A stretch of DNA of 64,000 nt from Copromyces sp. CBS 386.78. Lineage: Eukaryota > Ascomycota > Sordariomycetes > Sordariales > Sordariaceae. Shown here in pieces: positions 34,897 through 46,623 of the stretch. The stretch is taken from positions 548,194 through 612,193 of the forward strand of contig MU839087.1 of NCBI GenBank assembly GCA_030685235.1. Reading direction: 5' to 3'. The notes under the pieces were generated by a model, which had not been told where the DNA came from, searched no databases, and saw nothing but the letters and a program-made list of their open reading frames with translations. The translations under genes and the position numbers were made by a program. The stretch's first letter is position 1. Every line of letters begins with the position of its first letter.

Positions 34897-34993
34897 GGCC
34901 CGCCCCTGAGTTGAACCGGGACCTTCCGCCCCGCTATAGAAAAGAGTCGCGGGAGAAATTAACGAATTGTGCTACCCATTACACCAACGGACC
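34897..34993 (-). tRNA. tRNA-like sequence, intron-containing or pseudogene
   Basis: Read on the minus strand it starts GGTCCGTTGGTGTAATGGGT and ends GGTTCAACTCAGGGGCGGGCC-like. The 7-bp acceptor stem pairs (GGTCCGT with GCGGGCC, allowing two G-U pairs). The D-arm GTGT..GCAC fits, the A box (TGGTGTAATGGG) and B box (GGTTCAACT) are good, and the T stem has one G-A mismatch. The anticodon region is too long by about 25 nt and contains a CCCGC...GCGGG hairpin. A conventional anticodon stem cannot be formed cleanly, so the amino acid is unclear; the D-arm resembles Gln/Glu tRNAs. It could be a tRNA gene with an intron, a decayed copy or a tRNA-derived SINE fragment. Confidence 0.45.
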
Positions 34994-37025
34994 ACTGGAA
35001 AAGAGCGGCTTGGTATGGGATTATAAGGTCCAGCCAGGTCTGGGCTTGCTGTCCTGGGGCTCGGGCCCGGCGAGGGGCAGTGGCAGGCAGCGGGGGGTCT
35101 GGGTCTTTCGTCCGGTGTTGAGCTCGAGGCCCGAAAGGCACTCACTCAGGGAGGCAGGCAGGTTAGAGGGGAGGAGCGGCGACTCTATCTCAAGTTCGTT
35201 GGCTCAGGTTTTGTCCGAACTCCAGTAGCCCGCCATGTGGAGGGTGAGGTGACGCGGGTTATATTCGTTCCGGCGTACAAGTACGATCGTAGAAGGCTTT
35301 GTGAGGAATACTTAAGGTATGTCGATCGTCTCCCCTGTTCTTATACCAATTTTGTTTGTTGTCAAGATACAAGTCCTCAAAAGAAAAGGTATTCCTAGCA
35401 CTGAGACCTAACGTTGTTGAGGCAAAGGAATAACCAAGAAGATTCAACGACAACATCAGGATACTGCCATAAATTACAAGAGCCACACCAGTCTTACACA
35501 TGCGTTTTGATTTTTGAAAGATTACTTCCACTTGCAATAATCAGAGTGTTTGGTGACCAAGACTCATCAATCACATGTTCCGTGCAATGATCCTTCATAC
35601 CGCCCTGTTGTCCGAGCTCGGGGGTGGATCGGATAAGCCAAAAAGGCGACCATTGTCATTTTGTATCCGAAGAAGGCTTCTAAAAAGCCGGGCATCGTCT
35701 GTGTTCGAAGGCCTGGGTCGGGTCTGTCGTGGAGCTCGGTGGACATTGAGATTATAATATTTCTTTACGTCTGCTTATCGGATCTCCATGATCATATCTC
35801 TATGCAGGTATCTCCAGAATCCATGGGAATGGACCTACATCATCGCGGACAGTTGCGTCCGTTGCAAGTCCTGCATGAGGGTATCCGTCTTCCACGAGGA
35901 TGCAAAGGGTGGGGAGCAAGTCTTGCCAAAACTGTTCATTTTGGTGAATCGCTACAGGTATTCCGGATTGGGTTGGCTCTGGGCGTTCCTTGCAGCGGAT
36001 GGAGGCTAAACTCCGAATTGGGGAACATTTCGACATCGGCTGCAGCGTCGTCGCCATCGTCGGACCATGGGTTGGCGAAGTTGTCCACAGACAAGATCAT
36101 CTTGGCGATGACATTCGCGTCTGATGAAACTTATCTTTGAGTGATCCTAGACTTTTAATCAGCTATGTGAATCCTAGCACTTGAAGATGCTCGACGACCT
36201 GTTGCTTCCTTGATGGATGAACAAAGATCACTGGGAGGCGCTGGAGTGACATAGAATGAGTACCTATACGTACCTGTAGCACAATCAGAGTCCTCTTCTG
36301 CTATGGACTCAATATCCACGACTGGCAAAGAAGTCCATATTATCACAGTTATTCGGAGTGTCCAAGGTGTCACTTCGCAATTGTTGATGGCTTGGGGAAG
36401 TGCAGGTGCAACTAAAAGGCGGGGCTCGGGCGAGTCTCCGCAGGTGGTGCACTAACAAGCGCCGGCTGTCTTGGCCCACTCGGAGAACACCCGGACTCCT
36501 CTGGTTGGTGATGTCCTAACCTACAGTCCAATACTGGTTTGTTTGTTACTTCTAGGTAGCTTAAGACCTCTGGTCAACCTTCCTATTGGCAGAAAGCGGC
36601 TTTTGATGTAGGATTCTTGGTCATGCAACGGTTGCCCCTCTCTGCTACACCAACGACTTGCCATCTGTTAGGTCGATAAGTGAGTAGCATCACTAACAAC
36701 TTGTCTAGTAAGATCCCGTTGACCGTGTTAGTGACGTCGTATCCAGAACCCCAAAGTCCACACCCACTTACCTCCCGGTTGAACCTTGGCCATGGGAAGC
36801 AATTGACAAATGACAAGATGCTATGGACTTATCGACTTCGAGATGTGTACTACCCAGACGGTCTGGGACGAGCTGAACAAGATGAGGGGCAAATCGGCAA
36901 CGCAGAAGGATACAAGTATATCTGCCATCCCCGAGGACATATCAAGATGATCCTATTCCCATTCATCACCAACACTCTCATAATCCTGCTCTTCACAATC
37001 ACAGTCCTGGGCAATATCCATCAGG
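34994..37025. other. intergenic region before the amine oxidase
   Basis: About 2 kb of mixed composition. Open frames up to 160 codons occur on both strands without family motifs; I see no gene. The last 200 bp form the upstream region of the amine oxidase. Confidence 0.5.
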
Positions 37026-39258
37026 ATGAGCTCTGTCGACACCACTCTCCCATACCCTTTCGATCCCCTCTCGCGGGAAGAGATCGAAAACACCATCTTT
37101 GCGGTCAAAAAGGTCCATGGCGACGTCTACTTCAACGTTGTTTCCCTTCAAGAGCCTCGCAAGGCTGAGATGACAGCATGGCTCGAGGGTCCTACCAACG
37201 CTCCCCGACCAAAGCGTCTTGCGGATGTCGTTGTCATTGCACCTGGTGGCAAGGTGTACGATGGCCTAGTAGACCCGGCCAAGGGCGAGCTCCTTTCATG
37301 GGAGTGGGCTGAAGGTCAGCAACCAATCGTAAGTGTTCCTTGTCTCGCAACTTTGGATATCACAGATGGCTAACATCAAGAAATTAGATCACCATGGAAG
37401 AACTCCAGCTTGTCGAACACATCGTCCGCAAGGACCCCAAGGTCATCGAGCAGTGCAAGATCAGCGGTATCCCCGAGGAAGACATGAACAAGGTGTACTG
37501 TGATCCATGGACAATCGGCTACGACGAGCGTTTCGGCAGCTCCGTACGGTTGCAGCAGGCACTCATGTACTATCGCCCCGAGCTCGATAACTGCCAGTAC
37601 CAGTACCCTCTCGACTTCTGCCCCATATACGATGCCGACAAGCAGGAGATCATTGCCATCGACATTCCCAAGATCCGCCGGCCGCTCAGCAAGGCTCCCG
37701 CGTTCGATTATCACCCGGCCGCCATCGAAGCAAGGGGCGGTTTCCGTAACCACCTGAAGCCTATCAACATCACCCAGCCGGAGGGTGTCTCGTTCAAGCT
37801 GAGTGGCAGGGAGATCGAGTGGCATAACTGGAAGTTCCACATCGGCTTCAACTACCGCGAGGGTATCGTGCTCAACAACATCACCTTCAACGACCAGGGC
37901 ACCGTCAGGCCGATCTTCTACCGCCTCTCTCTCGCCGAGATGGTGGTGCCCTACGGAAACCCCGAGCACCCTCACCAGCGCAAGCACGCTCTCGACCAGG
38001 GCGAGTACGGCGCCGGCTACATGACCAACAGCCTCTCCCTTGGCTGCGACTGCAAGGGCTCGATCCACTATCTCGACGCCGAGTTTCCGACGCGCGTGGG
38101 CGGCGTCCGCAACATCAAGAACGCCATCTGCATCCACGAGGAGGACGCGGGCATCCTGTTCAAGCATACCGACTTCCGCGACGACTCGGTCATCGTCACG
38201 CGCGGCCGCAAGCTCATCGTCCAGCAGATCTTCACGGCCGCCAACTACGAGTACGTCGTCGCCTGGACCTTCCACCAGGACGGCACCATCCAGCCCGAGA
38301 TCAAGCTGACGGGCATCCTCAACACCTACGCCATGGATCCCGACGAGGACACGCACGGCTGGGGCACGCAGGTCTATACCGGTGTCAACGCGCACAACCA
38401 CCAGCACTTGTTCTGCCTGCGCATCGACGCCAACGTCGACGGGCCCCAAAACACCGTGTATGTGACGGATGCGGTCCCCGGCGAGGCACCAGTCGGCAGC
38501 AAGGAGAACTTTTATGGTAATGCCTTCTACAATAAGCGTACCAAGCTGGCTACCACGGGCGAGGCCAAGACCGATTACATCGCCCAGACGTCGCGCACCT
38601 GGGAGATCTGCAACCCCAACAAGCTGAACCCGTACAGCAAGAAGCCGGTGAGCTACAAGCTCGTCAGCCGCGAGGTGCCGCCCTTGCTGCCGAAGGAGGG
38701 CTCGTTGGTCTGGAAGCGTGCGGCTTTTGCTAGACATACGGTTCATGTTACCAAGTGTAAGTCTTTTCCCACCTTCCCCTTCTCTTCATAGCAGTAACCC
38801 ACCAACCTTCCCTACTATACACAGACCACGACGACCAACTCTGGCCCGCCGGCCGCCACGTCCCGCAAACCTCGGGCGAGCCCTCCCGCGGCCTGCCCGA
38901 CTGGATCGGCGACGGCACCGAGTCCATCGACAACACCAACGTCGTTTTGTGGCACACCTTTGGCGTCACCCACTTCCCCGCGCCCGAGGATTTCCCTGTG
39001 ATGCCGGCCGAGCCCATGACGCTGCTGCTTCGCCCGCGTAACTTCTTTGCTCGGAACCCGGTGCTGGATGTGCCGCCTAGCTATGCTAGCACGCCCAGCC
39101 AGCTGCTGGCCAAGGGCGCGGGTGTGTACGATGCGGCGGATAAGTTGAGTAAGTTGGCTTTTGAGGTGCCGAACGAGGTGGATGGTGAGGGTGTTAGCGG
39201 TGCGGGTAATGGCGCTGGTGGTTCTTCGTGCTGCAAGAGTGGTGGTGGTTGCCAGTGA
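37026..39258 (+). CDS. copper amine oxidase (TPQ, peroxisomal-type)
   Basis: Oxidises primary amines to aldehydes with release of ammonia and hydrogen peroxide, using copper and topaquinone. Model: join(37026..37328, 37388..38756, 38825..39258), 701 residues, in frame. The TPQ precursor is Tyr388 in AANYEY; the catalytic base is Asp304 in ALDQGEYGAGYMTNSL. Copper ligands are the H-x-H at 437/439 in NAHNHQHLF and His607 in GVTHFPAPEDFPVMPAEP. The N-terminal DPLSREEIENTIF matches the N2 domain. The layout follows yeast peroxisomal amine oxidases closely, including the end with paired cysteines (GSSCCKSGGGCQ). There is no C-terminal SKL-type signal. A long open frame on the opposite strand (37376..38746) is a codon-bias shadow. 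Confidence 0.95.
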
Positions 39259-39813
39259 GGGTGACAAGTTGCGACTGGGTTGGGTTGAGACTGGATATAG
39301 GTGAGATCGTTTGGATTTGTATAGCTGGCGTTCTCGGGGTGGTCGGGTTTCCTGATTTTTCTTGTACATTGTTCTTGTTCGTTGTGTGGAATATCGGGTT
39401 AGCTTGTTTCTCATAACCTCCTGTCGTGCAGTCCTGAACTGCGGCTGAATAAATGGGACTCTTGCCCAAAGATGGATTCATATGAAACCAGTAACTCCCT
39501 GACATATTGTACAGCGTGATATTTCCTTCCATGTCCGTCATGTCCTTCCCAGCATGTTTATCTTTTCCCAGAACCAGCAATGCCAAGCCATGAAGGTATC
39601 GATCCTTTAGTTTAAAACCGGCCGTGAAGACACTCAGACGTCTACAGCTCAAAATAGGGCTGGGCCTCATGTGGATGGATGTCCAACATCGCCCACTGTC
39701 CGTTCGTCCATGTCCCACCACTACATACTCCCTCCCCTGGCTCACCGAAAGAGCGAGACCAAACCGATCCAAGATCGTGATCCCACCTTTCGTATGTCCC
39801 CGTATCCGTCATC
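39259..39813. other. intergenic region between convergent genes
   Basis: 555 bp between the amine oxidase (+) and MGM101 (-) stops; 3' untranslated material, no gene seen. Confidence 0.6.
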
Positions 39814-40935
39814 TCAAGCTGTCTTCTTGACAATCTGGTAGGGATACCAAGGATCCGCGTCCTTGCGGCACCACACCTGCCTGCGCTTCTTGTTGACGAT
39901 ATGCTCGACCCAGATCTCATGCGCGTACTTCTTCTTGAACTCGCGAATGAAGCGAGGATCCCACAACTCCGACGCAATGCCCAAGTCCTTGCAGCAACGC
40001 AGCAGGGCATTGGACTTGCAGCCCTCTCCGGCCGTGGGTATTGTCTCCTCGGAGAAGTACTGGCATTCTCCGCGGGCTTGGGCGACAAAGCTTTTGTGGG
40101 GGAAGAAGTCTGTTAGCATGACAACTCCCTCGAGAAGAAAGCACACGGGGAAAAAGAGGTTAACAAATGGGAATTGGGGGTAAACTTACCGACCACCAAC
40201 AATCAAAGCATACTCCCTCGTCACCACCTTCTCCCCCACCACCAGCTCTCCCCTGGGCGCCAGTCCCCAACCGCCTGGTCCAAACGCCTGGTTCAGAATC
40301 CGCCGGTACTTGATCTCCGGCAGGTAGATAATTCCATCGGGCTTAACCTCCACATCCAGAGGGTCAAGCGGCTGCATCAAAATCTTGGCCACCTCCGGGC
40401 TGAACGCCTCCGTCGACAAGCCGTGGTAGGAGGAAGACCAGTCGATCGTCTGCTGGGCCGCACCGTTGCCTTTGCCGTTGCCACCACCGCCGGTCAAAGC
40501 GGCAGTGAAGGCGCCCTTGTTCTTGCCGGCGCCATTGCTGGTGTTGCTGTTCGTAGGAGTGGGTATTTGCGCCGCAAGCTCGGGGTCGACGTCCTCGATG
40601 GTGGCGCCGGGGACTTGAGCCGCTTGAGGGTCGAGGACGACAGGGATGGGCGTTTCCTCAATGTCGATGGCGGAAGCTTGCTGCTGCTGCGAAGGGGCAT
40701 AGGGCTTTGCGGCCGGGGCGTTGATCTTGGGGGCCGTGGAGGAAGAAGAGGATGTCACGGGCTTCTTGGCGGTGGTGGTGGACGCATTGTTGTTGTACGA
40801 CGGCTTTGATGTGTATGCGCCGAATGCGGGTCTGGAAGTGGTGATCGGTCGTGACTGGAAGGCCGTGAGAGGCTGGAGGGTGGAAGAGGGCGAGCGCAGA
40901 GGCCGGCAGGCGGCCTGGAGGGCTTGGGAGCGCAT
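39814..40935 (-). CDS. mgm101: mitochondrial genome maintenance protein MGM101
   Basis: Single-strand annealing protein of the Rad52 type that protects mitochondrial DNA by recombination repair. Model: complement of join(39814..40090, 40190..40935), 340 residues, one 99-nt GT-AG intron. The N-terminus ([16 protein letters not shown] with ITTSRPAFG nearby) is Arg/Ser-rich without acids, as expected of a mitochondrial presequence. A disordered Ala/Pro/Gln-rich linker runs to about residue 155. The conserved core begins at [20 protein letters not shown], continues [20 protein letters not shown] and, after the intron, [40 protein letters not shown] and the C-terminal [13 protein letters not shown]. 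The core matches yeast Mgm101, including its conserved cysteines; the long linker is lineage-specific. Confidence 0.94.
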
Positions 40936-41454
40936 CTTCGAGTGGTTGTGGTTGTTGTTATTACAGGTATCTGGCGCAATGGAGTGTTGTGGGAAAAAGA
41001 GTTGCCGATCGAGGTGGTGGATAAAAAAAAAAAGGCAGTAATTCCCTTGCCTTCGACTTTCAGTTTTTTTTTTAGTTTTTTTTTTCCGTTGTTGACGGTG
41101 GTTTGTTCCGGGGAAGGGAAGGAATGGGGTTGTAAACAAACTGAATTGCGACTTGCAGAAAAACGCGGACTGAACAGCGGGGCGCAAAAGCAGGCACGAC
41201 GTAAGGGGGACGCCCCATGCAAGCCCCCACAGTCGGCTTCTGTTCCCGAGGGAGCTTGGGCCAACTGAGTTGGACATAATTGTTTGTAGTGAGATTGATC
41301 GTTGTTCACCACACCTTCCAGAGTTCCAAATTGGCGACCACTATAGTACAACAGGCCTACTTTCTGTTCATGGAACAGTTCTGATCTCTTTTCTCACTTT
41401 GGCACCTATTGGATGACCTGGCCCATACAAGTTGGTGTTGCTATCATGATGTGA
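40936..41454. other. intergenic region between MGM101 and COA4
   Basis: 519 bp upstream of MGM101 and downstream of COA4, both on the minus strand. It contains A/T homopolymer runs near 41028 and 41064-41083. No gene seen. Confidence 0.55.
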
Positions 41455-42075
41455 TCATGCATCCTTGGTGTCCGTACGCTTATCGTTGCCCTGGAGCTTC
41501 CAGCACTGCCTGAATCTCTCCATCTGTTATGACGCGAAATCCATGTGTTAGCAATGAGCGGTGCCTTTAACACTTTCATCAAGAGGTAAGAACTGGATCT
41601 ACTTGCCTCGTTCTTGCAAAGCCTCCAATCCTTCTTCTCGTAGTAACAGTCAGTCAACTTGGCATTCTCATCTGGGTGAGAAGGACAGGTTAGAACTTTG
41701 CTAAAGTTCCCAGAACATGCAGTAACATGCGTGCTTACCGGCACACCCAGTGCTGAAGATGCGCTTGTCCCTACACGCAAAAGTCAATGTTAGCTTACCA
41801 CTCAACATAGAAACAAGGTCCAGACCCGCGGAGGAACGGGGCTCGAAAAAGGAGCCGAATACAACGGGGAGGGAACCGCTGAGGGACGAGTGTCTGCGGG
41901 GGGGATACCTTCCATCCGGACTCCGCAGCCATTGCTCGTTATTTTGTTGAGTGTTGGGGCAAGCGGCAGGAGCTCACTCTTACCATTCATCCGGCTCGTC
42001 ATCTTGCTGACTGGCTGAAGCAGCAGCAGCACTCGCAGCCGGTCTTTGCTCGGGCACCTTGTCGTTGCTAGCCAT
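41455..42075 (-). CDS. coa4: COA4/CMC3-type twin CX9C cytochrome oxidase assembly factor
   Basis: Small intermembrane-space protein for cytochrome c oxidase assembly, imported through the Mia40 disulfide relay. Model: complement of join(41455..41523, 41607..41671, 41739..41770, 41984..42075), 85 residues over four exons, in frame. After an Ala/Gln-rich N-terminus comes EWDKRIFSTGCADENAKLTD, then CYYEKKDWRLCKNEMERFRQ and CW. The four Cys form two CX9C motifs in a helical hairpin, and the TGC...DWR.C spacing is that of COA4. The third intron (41524..41606) has a GC donor (GAG|GCAAGT) with a normal AG acceptor. Splicing there restores ATGGAGAGATTC and the second CX9C, so the GC site is required. 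It is divergent from the biotin ligase, 377 bp apart. Confidence 0.9.
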
Positions 42076-42452
42076 TTTACAATCACTTATATCTTCTCCT
42101 TCGATTTCGGTTTCTCGAGGTGGCGCAGTATTGGTTGGCTATACCTCTGTCTTCCCTGGTGTGAGTACATTAGCTACCTAAGGTAGGTCAGGTCGTGTTC
42201 AGATTGGAGCTGGAGTCACAGTCGCACGCAGTGCAGTGCAGGAAAAGGGCGCGAATGGCCCTGAAAACAACCCACTAAAAACAGCACTGCAGGAACCCCA
42301 AAACCCCACGGCAGTATCCCCTAGGAACCCTGAAAACTCCTCTCGAGCATCACAACAAAACATCACCAGCCAAGCGACTTCGTCACTCCATCTTGGACAA
42401 AAGCAGAGCCACAAAATCGAGGATTCGGTTTTCTTTTGTCTTCACGGCAACC
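42076..42452. promoter_or_regulatory. shared divergent upstream region of COA4 and biotin ligase
   Basis: 377 bp between two outward-facing start codons. It must hold both promoters, but no TATA or factor site can be named with confidence. Confidence 0.5.
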
Positions 42453-44759
42453 ATGGCCAGCGCTCCAAGGACTGATCAACGGGTACTCAACGTCCTGATC
42501 TATTCAGGTAAAGTTACCCGTATTCTGAGCCCTGCCTGAGATTTCATGACTCATTCGACTAATGCTACCATCTTGTACAGGACCGGGGGTGACACCCCAA
42601 TCACTTTGCCAGTGCACCGATTCACTTAAGCGTCTTGTTGGGTCCAAGTATGCCGTTGCGGTCATCAACTCAACCATCCTAAAGGAAGAGCCATGGGCGT
42701 CAACCTGTGCCCTGTTGGTTTTTCCGGGTGGCGCCGACCTCCCCTACTGTCGCGAGCTCAACGGCCCCGGCAACAAGGCCATTAAAAACTACGTCCGCGA
42801 GGGAGGCGCTTACCTGGGCTTCTGTGCCGGAGGATACTATGGCAGTGCCCATTGTTGGTTCCAGCTCGATGACCCAACCCACGATGTTAAGGGCCCGCGT
42901 GAGCTGGCTTTCTTCCCAGGCACCTGCGCTGGTCCTGCCTTCAAGGGATTCCAGTACCACCGTGAAGTTGGCGCGAGGGCTGCCAAGCTCTCGGTGAGAA
43001 AGGAGGCATTCTCTGGTGCGCAGGCGCCTCCTGATGTGTTCAAATCCTACTACAATGGAGGCGGTGTCTTTGTCGACGTCGAGAAATTTGCATCAGACGG
43101 GGTCGAAGTTCTTGCCGAATACGCAGACGATATCGATCTCGAGTCTGGCGAAACACAAGCTGCTGTGGTATTTTGCAAGGTTGGCCAGGGCAAAGCTATA
43201 CTTACAGGGCCACACCCAGAGTAAGATACCTGTACAAGTATTGTGAAACGCATTGAGAGTTCTCTACTAACACAAGTTCCAGATTCGCCGGCGCGTCTTT
43301 AAAGCCACACGCTAGTATCCCGGGCTACGACAAGCTCATCGAGGAAGTCACTGCGGACGAAACTGCACGGCTCGAATTCCTGGCGGCCTGCCTCAACAAG
43401 CTGGGGCTGTCGCTCCCTTCCAAGGATGCATGGGATGACATTCACCGACCAACCAACATGTTGAATCTCTACTGTCAGAAGGGTCACTTTGAGCCCTTTG
43501 TGAACCGCCTCTTGGGGCGAAGCTCTGCGGCGGTCGCAACCGATGGGAGCTTGTGGCTCGAGGATAGATTCGGATTGGACGTGTTCCATTTCGAATGGAC
43601 TAGTGACGGGGCATGGTCCACAAACTACGACCCACGACAGTTTGGCAAACCTGTTTACCGAGTCAATGTCATCTCTAACGTAGCAGGCTCGGGGGTGGAC
43701 GAGTCACGGTTTGACTACGACCTCTACTTTGCCAGTCTCGATGAGTTTCGAATGCTCGAACTCAACCGTGACATCAAGACGTGGAAGCAAGCGTTGGGGT
43801 CCAACGGGTGGCCTAACATGAAGCTGACCTGGGGCAGGCACTTGATGTATGGGGAAACTGTCACTAGTACTAATACTTTGCTCTCAAGGTAAGAGGAGGC
43901 ACACTTTTGCACACATGACCAGACACTGATCTCGTGCTGCAGCAACCCTCACCTCATGTCCAGACTAGAGTCGGGGTTTACCTTTACTGCCACTCGCCAG
44001 GTGGCGGGCCGTGGCCGGGGCACCAACGTCTGGGTCTCTCCTCCCGGCTGCTTGATAATGTCAACGGTCATCAACCACGCATCGAGTGTCATAGCTTCAC
44101 GCCCCTTAGCCTTCATCAACTACCTGGCGGCGATTGCTATTGTCGAGGCGATCAAGGGGTACGATCACACGCAAGACATTTACCAAAAGCTGGACGTCAA
44201 GATCAAGTGGCCGAATGACGTCTACGTGCGTGACCCCAGCAAGCCCGACGAGCCAGCGTACGTTAAAGTTTCCGGCATCCTCGCCAACTGTTCGTATAGT
44301 GCTCCGAACTACCAGATTATCGTCGGTATTGGCATCAACACGAACAACGCGGAACCCACCACCAGTCTCGATGCACTTCTTAAGTGGACTGCTAGCATGC
44401 TAGGAGGTGATAAGCCATGTCCGCCGCAGTTCAAGATAGAACGCTTGGTAGCCAGAATTATCACTTGCCTCGAGATCCTCTACGACCACTTCCTGAGTAA
44501 GGGATTTTCCGACGAGCTAGAAGCCTTGTACTACAAACACTGGCTGCACACCAACCAGATCGTCACTCTCCAAGACGAAGACGGCGTCAAGGCTCGCGTG
44601 CTGGGCATCACCAAGGACCAAGGCCTTCTGGTAGCTGAGGAGGTGATGGCGGACGGCACCGAGCTGAACTCGTGGAAGAGAACGGGCACATTGTTCCAGT
44701 TGCAGAGTGACGAGAACGGGTTCGACTACTGGAAGGGACTGATCAAGAGGAAGGTCTAG
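42453..44759 (+). CDS. bpl1: biotin-protein ligase (holocarboxylase synthetase)
   Basis: Activates biotin with ATP and transfers it to a lysine of acetyl-CoA and pyruvate carboxylases. Model: join(42453..42507, 42581..43220, 43283..43888, 43943..44759), 705 residues, in frame; yeast Bpl1 is 690. The N-terminal third is a class-I glutamine-amidotransferase-like domain (FPGGADLPYCRELNGPG, GGAYLGFCAGGYYGS). The catalytic domain starts near residue 420: GETVTSTNTLL, then TATRQVAGRGRGTNVWVSPP (biotinyl-AMP loop), VKIKWPNDVYVRD (KWPND motif), KVSGILANCSY and IIVGIGINTNN. The C-terminal SH3-like domain has VTLQDEDGVKARVLGITKDQ. The TAG at 44757..44759 is followed in frame by 115 open codons (see the next entry). 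Confidence 0.94.
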
Positions 44760-45107
44760 AAGAGCGTCACCACTGACATTCCTAATTCGGTTTCGACTCC
44801 CGAGCCCGCCCAAGTTTCCGCTCAAAGCACTGAGATATTTGAGATGTCTCCTCCCCGTGAGATGTCCCCTCCTTCTTCTGAGACATCTCATGGATCTCTT
44901 GCGGATGATCGCCGACCCTTGGAGAAACTCAAGCTAGATCCACCTGAGGCGACAGCTACTGAGCTTCCCGAGACCCCCGCCACTACTCCTAAGCGTGGTA
45001 GAACCCCTGTCGATATGAAACGCGTTCAGCCGGTCCCAGCCATCGTGGAGACTTCGCCGGGTGGGACCAGCCGTGTCCCACACCCCGGATACTGGCGGGA
45101 TGGCTAA
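44760..45107 (+). other. in-frame open extension after the biotin ligase TAG
   Basis: Immediately after TAG the same frame stays open for 115 codons to TGA-free text ending HPGYWRDG and TAA at 45105..45107. The predicted tail is Pro/Ser/Thr/Glu-rich (EMSPPREMSPPSSETSHGSL, then EKLKLDPPEATATELPETPA) and looks coding in composition. It could be a real C-terminal extension reached by readthrough, the remnant of a longer ancestral protein ended by a nonsense change, or chance in a GC-rich 3' UTR. Confidence 0.5.
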
Positions 45108-46623
45108 TTCCAGGTTCTTACTCTCTTACACCACATAGTCGGTGCGAAGCTTTTGTTCAGGGAATCATGATCATGAGTTGAGAACACATGATGCAGGTCT
45201 ATGTCTGGAGTTGGGGCCATCACTGTTGCCTTTTCGTTCGCTTTAGGTTTGCGGTTGCTTTTTTTTTCTCCGGGAATTTCCTTTGGGAAGGGAATAGCGA
45301 AGCATGGTATAGAGTTTGGCTGCTACGTGAGCGTTATGATACAACAAGCGAGCGATGCGGTTGGAGATGTAGACACTGGATACCGTTGGTATTGTCATGT
45401 ACAGATACAATTAGAGTTCAATCCGTTAAATCCACTAAAGCTACGACGAGGGCAGATGGTCAGATATACCTACCTGGTGTAGCTCTGTGTGATTTCACAC
45501 GAGTGTTGCCGGTCACTTTCGCCTGCTCTCTCGCCGCCTTGGTAGGCCCAGGAGAACGTGGTAGTTTAGAGGTACTGGTAGAGTAGTACAATGAGGAGCG
45601 ATTTGCCACAGTCTAGATCCAGAGCTGTCAATATACAAGGTAGGAAACGGAACAGGACCACCGGGTTTGTGTACATACATACATTTCATACTTTAGGTAG
45701 TGGTGTCATGTCATCTAGTACTTTCTGACAAGCACCATTGATGGGTGAGGATGGAGCTTGGCAGATACCCATGGACTCTGGTTTATGTCAACGGATGAAA
45801 TTTTGGAGGGAAGAGGAAGCTTGGAGCGGATGAACTAATTCATAGATGGGTACCTAGTTGAGGGTCATTTCATCATGTTCATCCAGAGGGACATTTTGTC
45901 GCCTTTAGTCTAACAACATGCCACCATAGAAGCCATACAGATAGCAACCAAAATATCACCACATATACGTACTTCGCCAAAGTTTTTGTTGTTGTACAAA
46001 AGTGATAGAATTACACGCGGAAGGGCCAAATCGCCCTTCCCATTTCTCTCGCTATGAATATGCAGAAACCACAACAACCAAACATCCATCCATCCATCCA
46101 CCCGGCAATCCCGCTATCCTTTTTCATTGACAAATCCTGTATATACCCTTCCTAACCGCGAACGCCAGGCCTGCCGAAGTCGAGTGAAGAGTGTTTTTGT
46201 TTTTATGTGTCTGTGTTTTTTTTGTACAAGTCGGGGCTGGGGAGTGGATGGTCGAGTGAGCTTGGCTGTGGTCGGGTCATACGTCCGGAAGCTGTGGTAT
46301 CCTCATATGCCCCTTGACCTCCAACCGTCAGTTCGACTGGTCCGAAGGAAGGGAGGTGATGGAACGAAGAAGAACTGGCATCGCTTGCTGGCCGTTTCGG
46401 TCTTTGTGTCGCCCAAAGGGGAAACGCAACAATCGATTTGGGCCACAGTAACAGCCATGGGTTCCCCTTCTATCAACCCTCGCTGTGTGTGGTGTGCGTG
46501 CCGACCATACCCAGCTTTCCCAACCCGAACATCACCAAGCTCCCGCCACCACCACCACCACCGCAGTCCTTTCTGGAAAGATTCACCTCTCTCAAGAACG
46601 TTGCTTATGTCATGGCGTGACGA
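45108..46623. other. intergenic region between convergent genes
   Basis: About 1.5 kb between the biotin ligase (+) and PAM16 (-). It includes short simple repeats (ACATACATAC near 45673 and CCATCCATCC near 46085). Open frames of up to 170 codons show no family features. Confidence 0.5.

Noticed and set aside
34803..35228. 141-codon frame beginning with a run of lysines
   Set aside because: The lysines are the A69 tract; the rest crosses the tRNA-like sequence.
37376..38746. 456-codon open frame on the minus strand across the amine oxidase
   Set aside because: Exactly antisense to conserved catalytic exons, with Leu/Val/Asp-rich text without motifs; it results from third-position GC bias.
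42236..42475. 79-codon frame between COA4 and biotin ligase
   Set aside because: Spans the shared upstream region and overlaps the ligase start in another frame; no family features.
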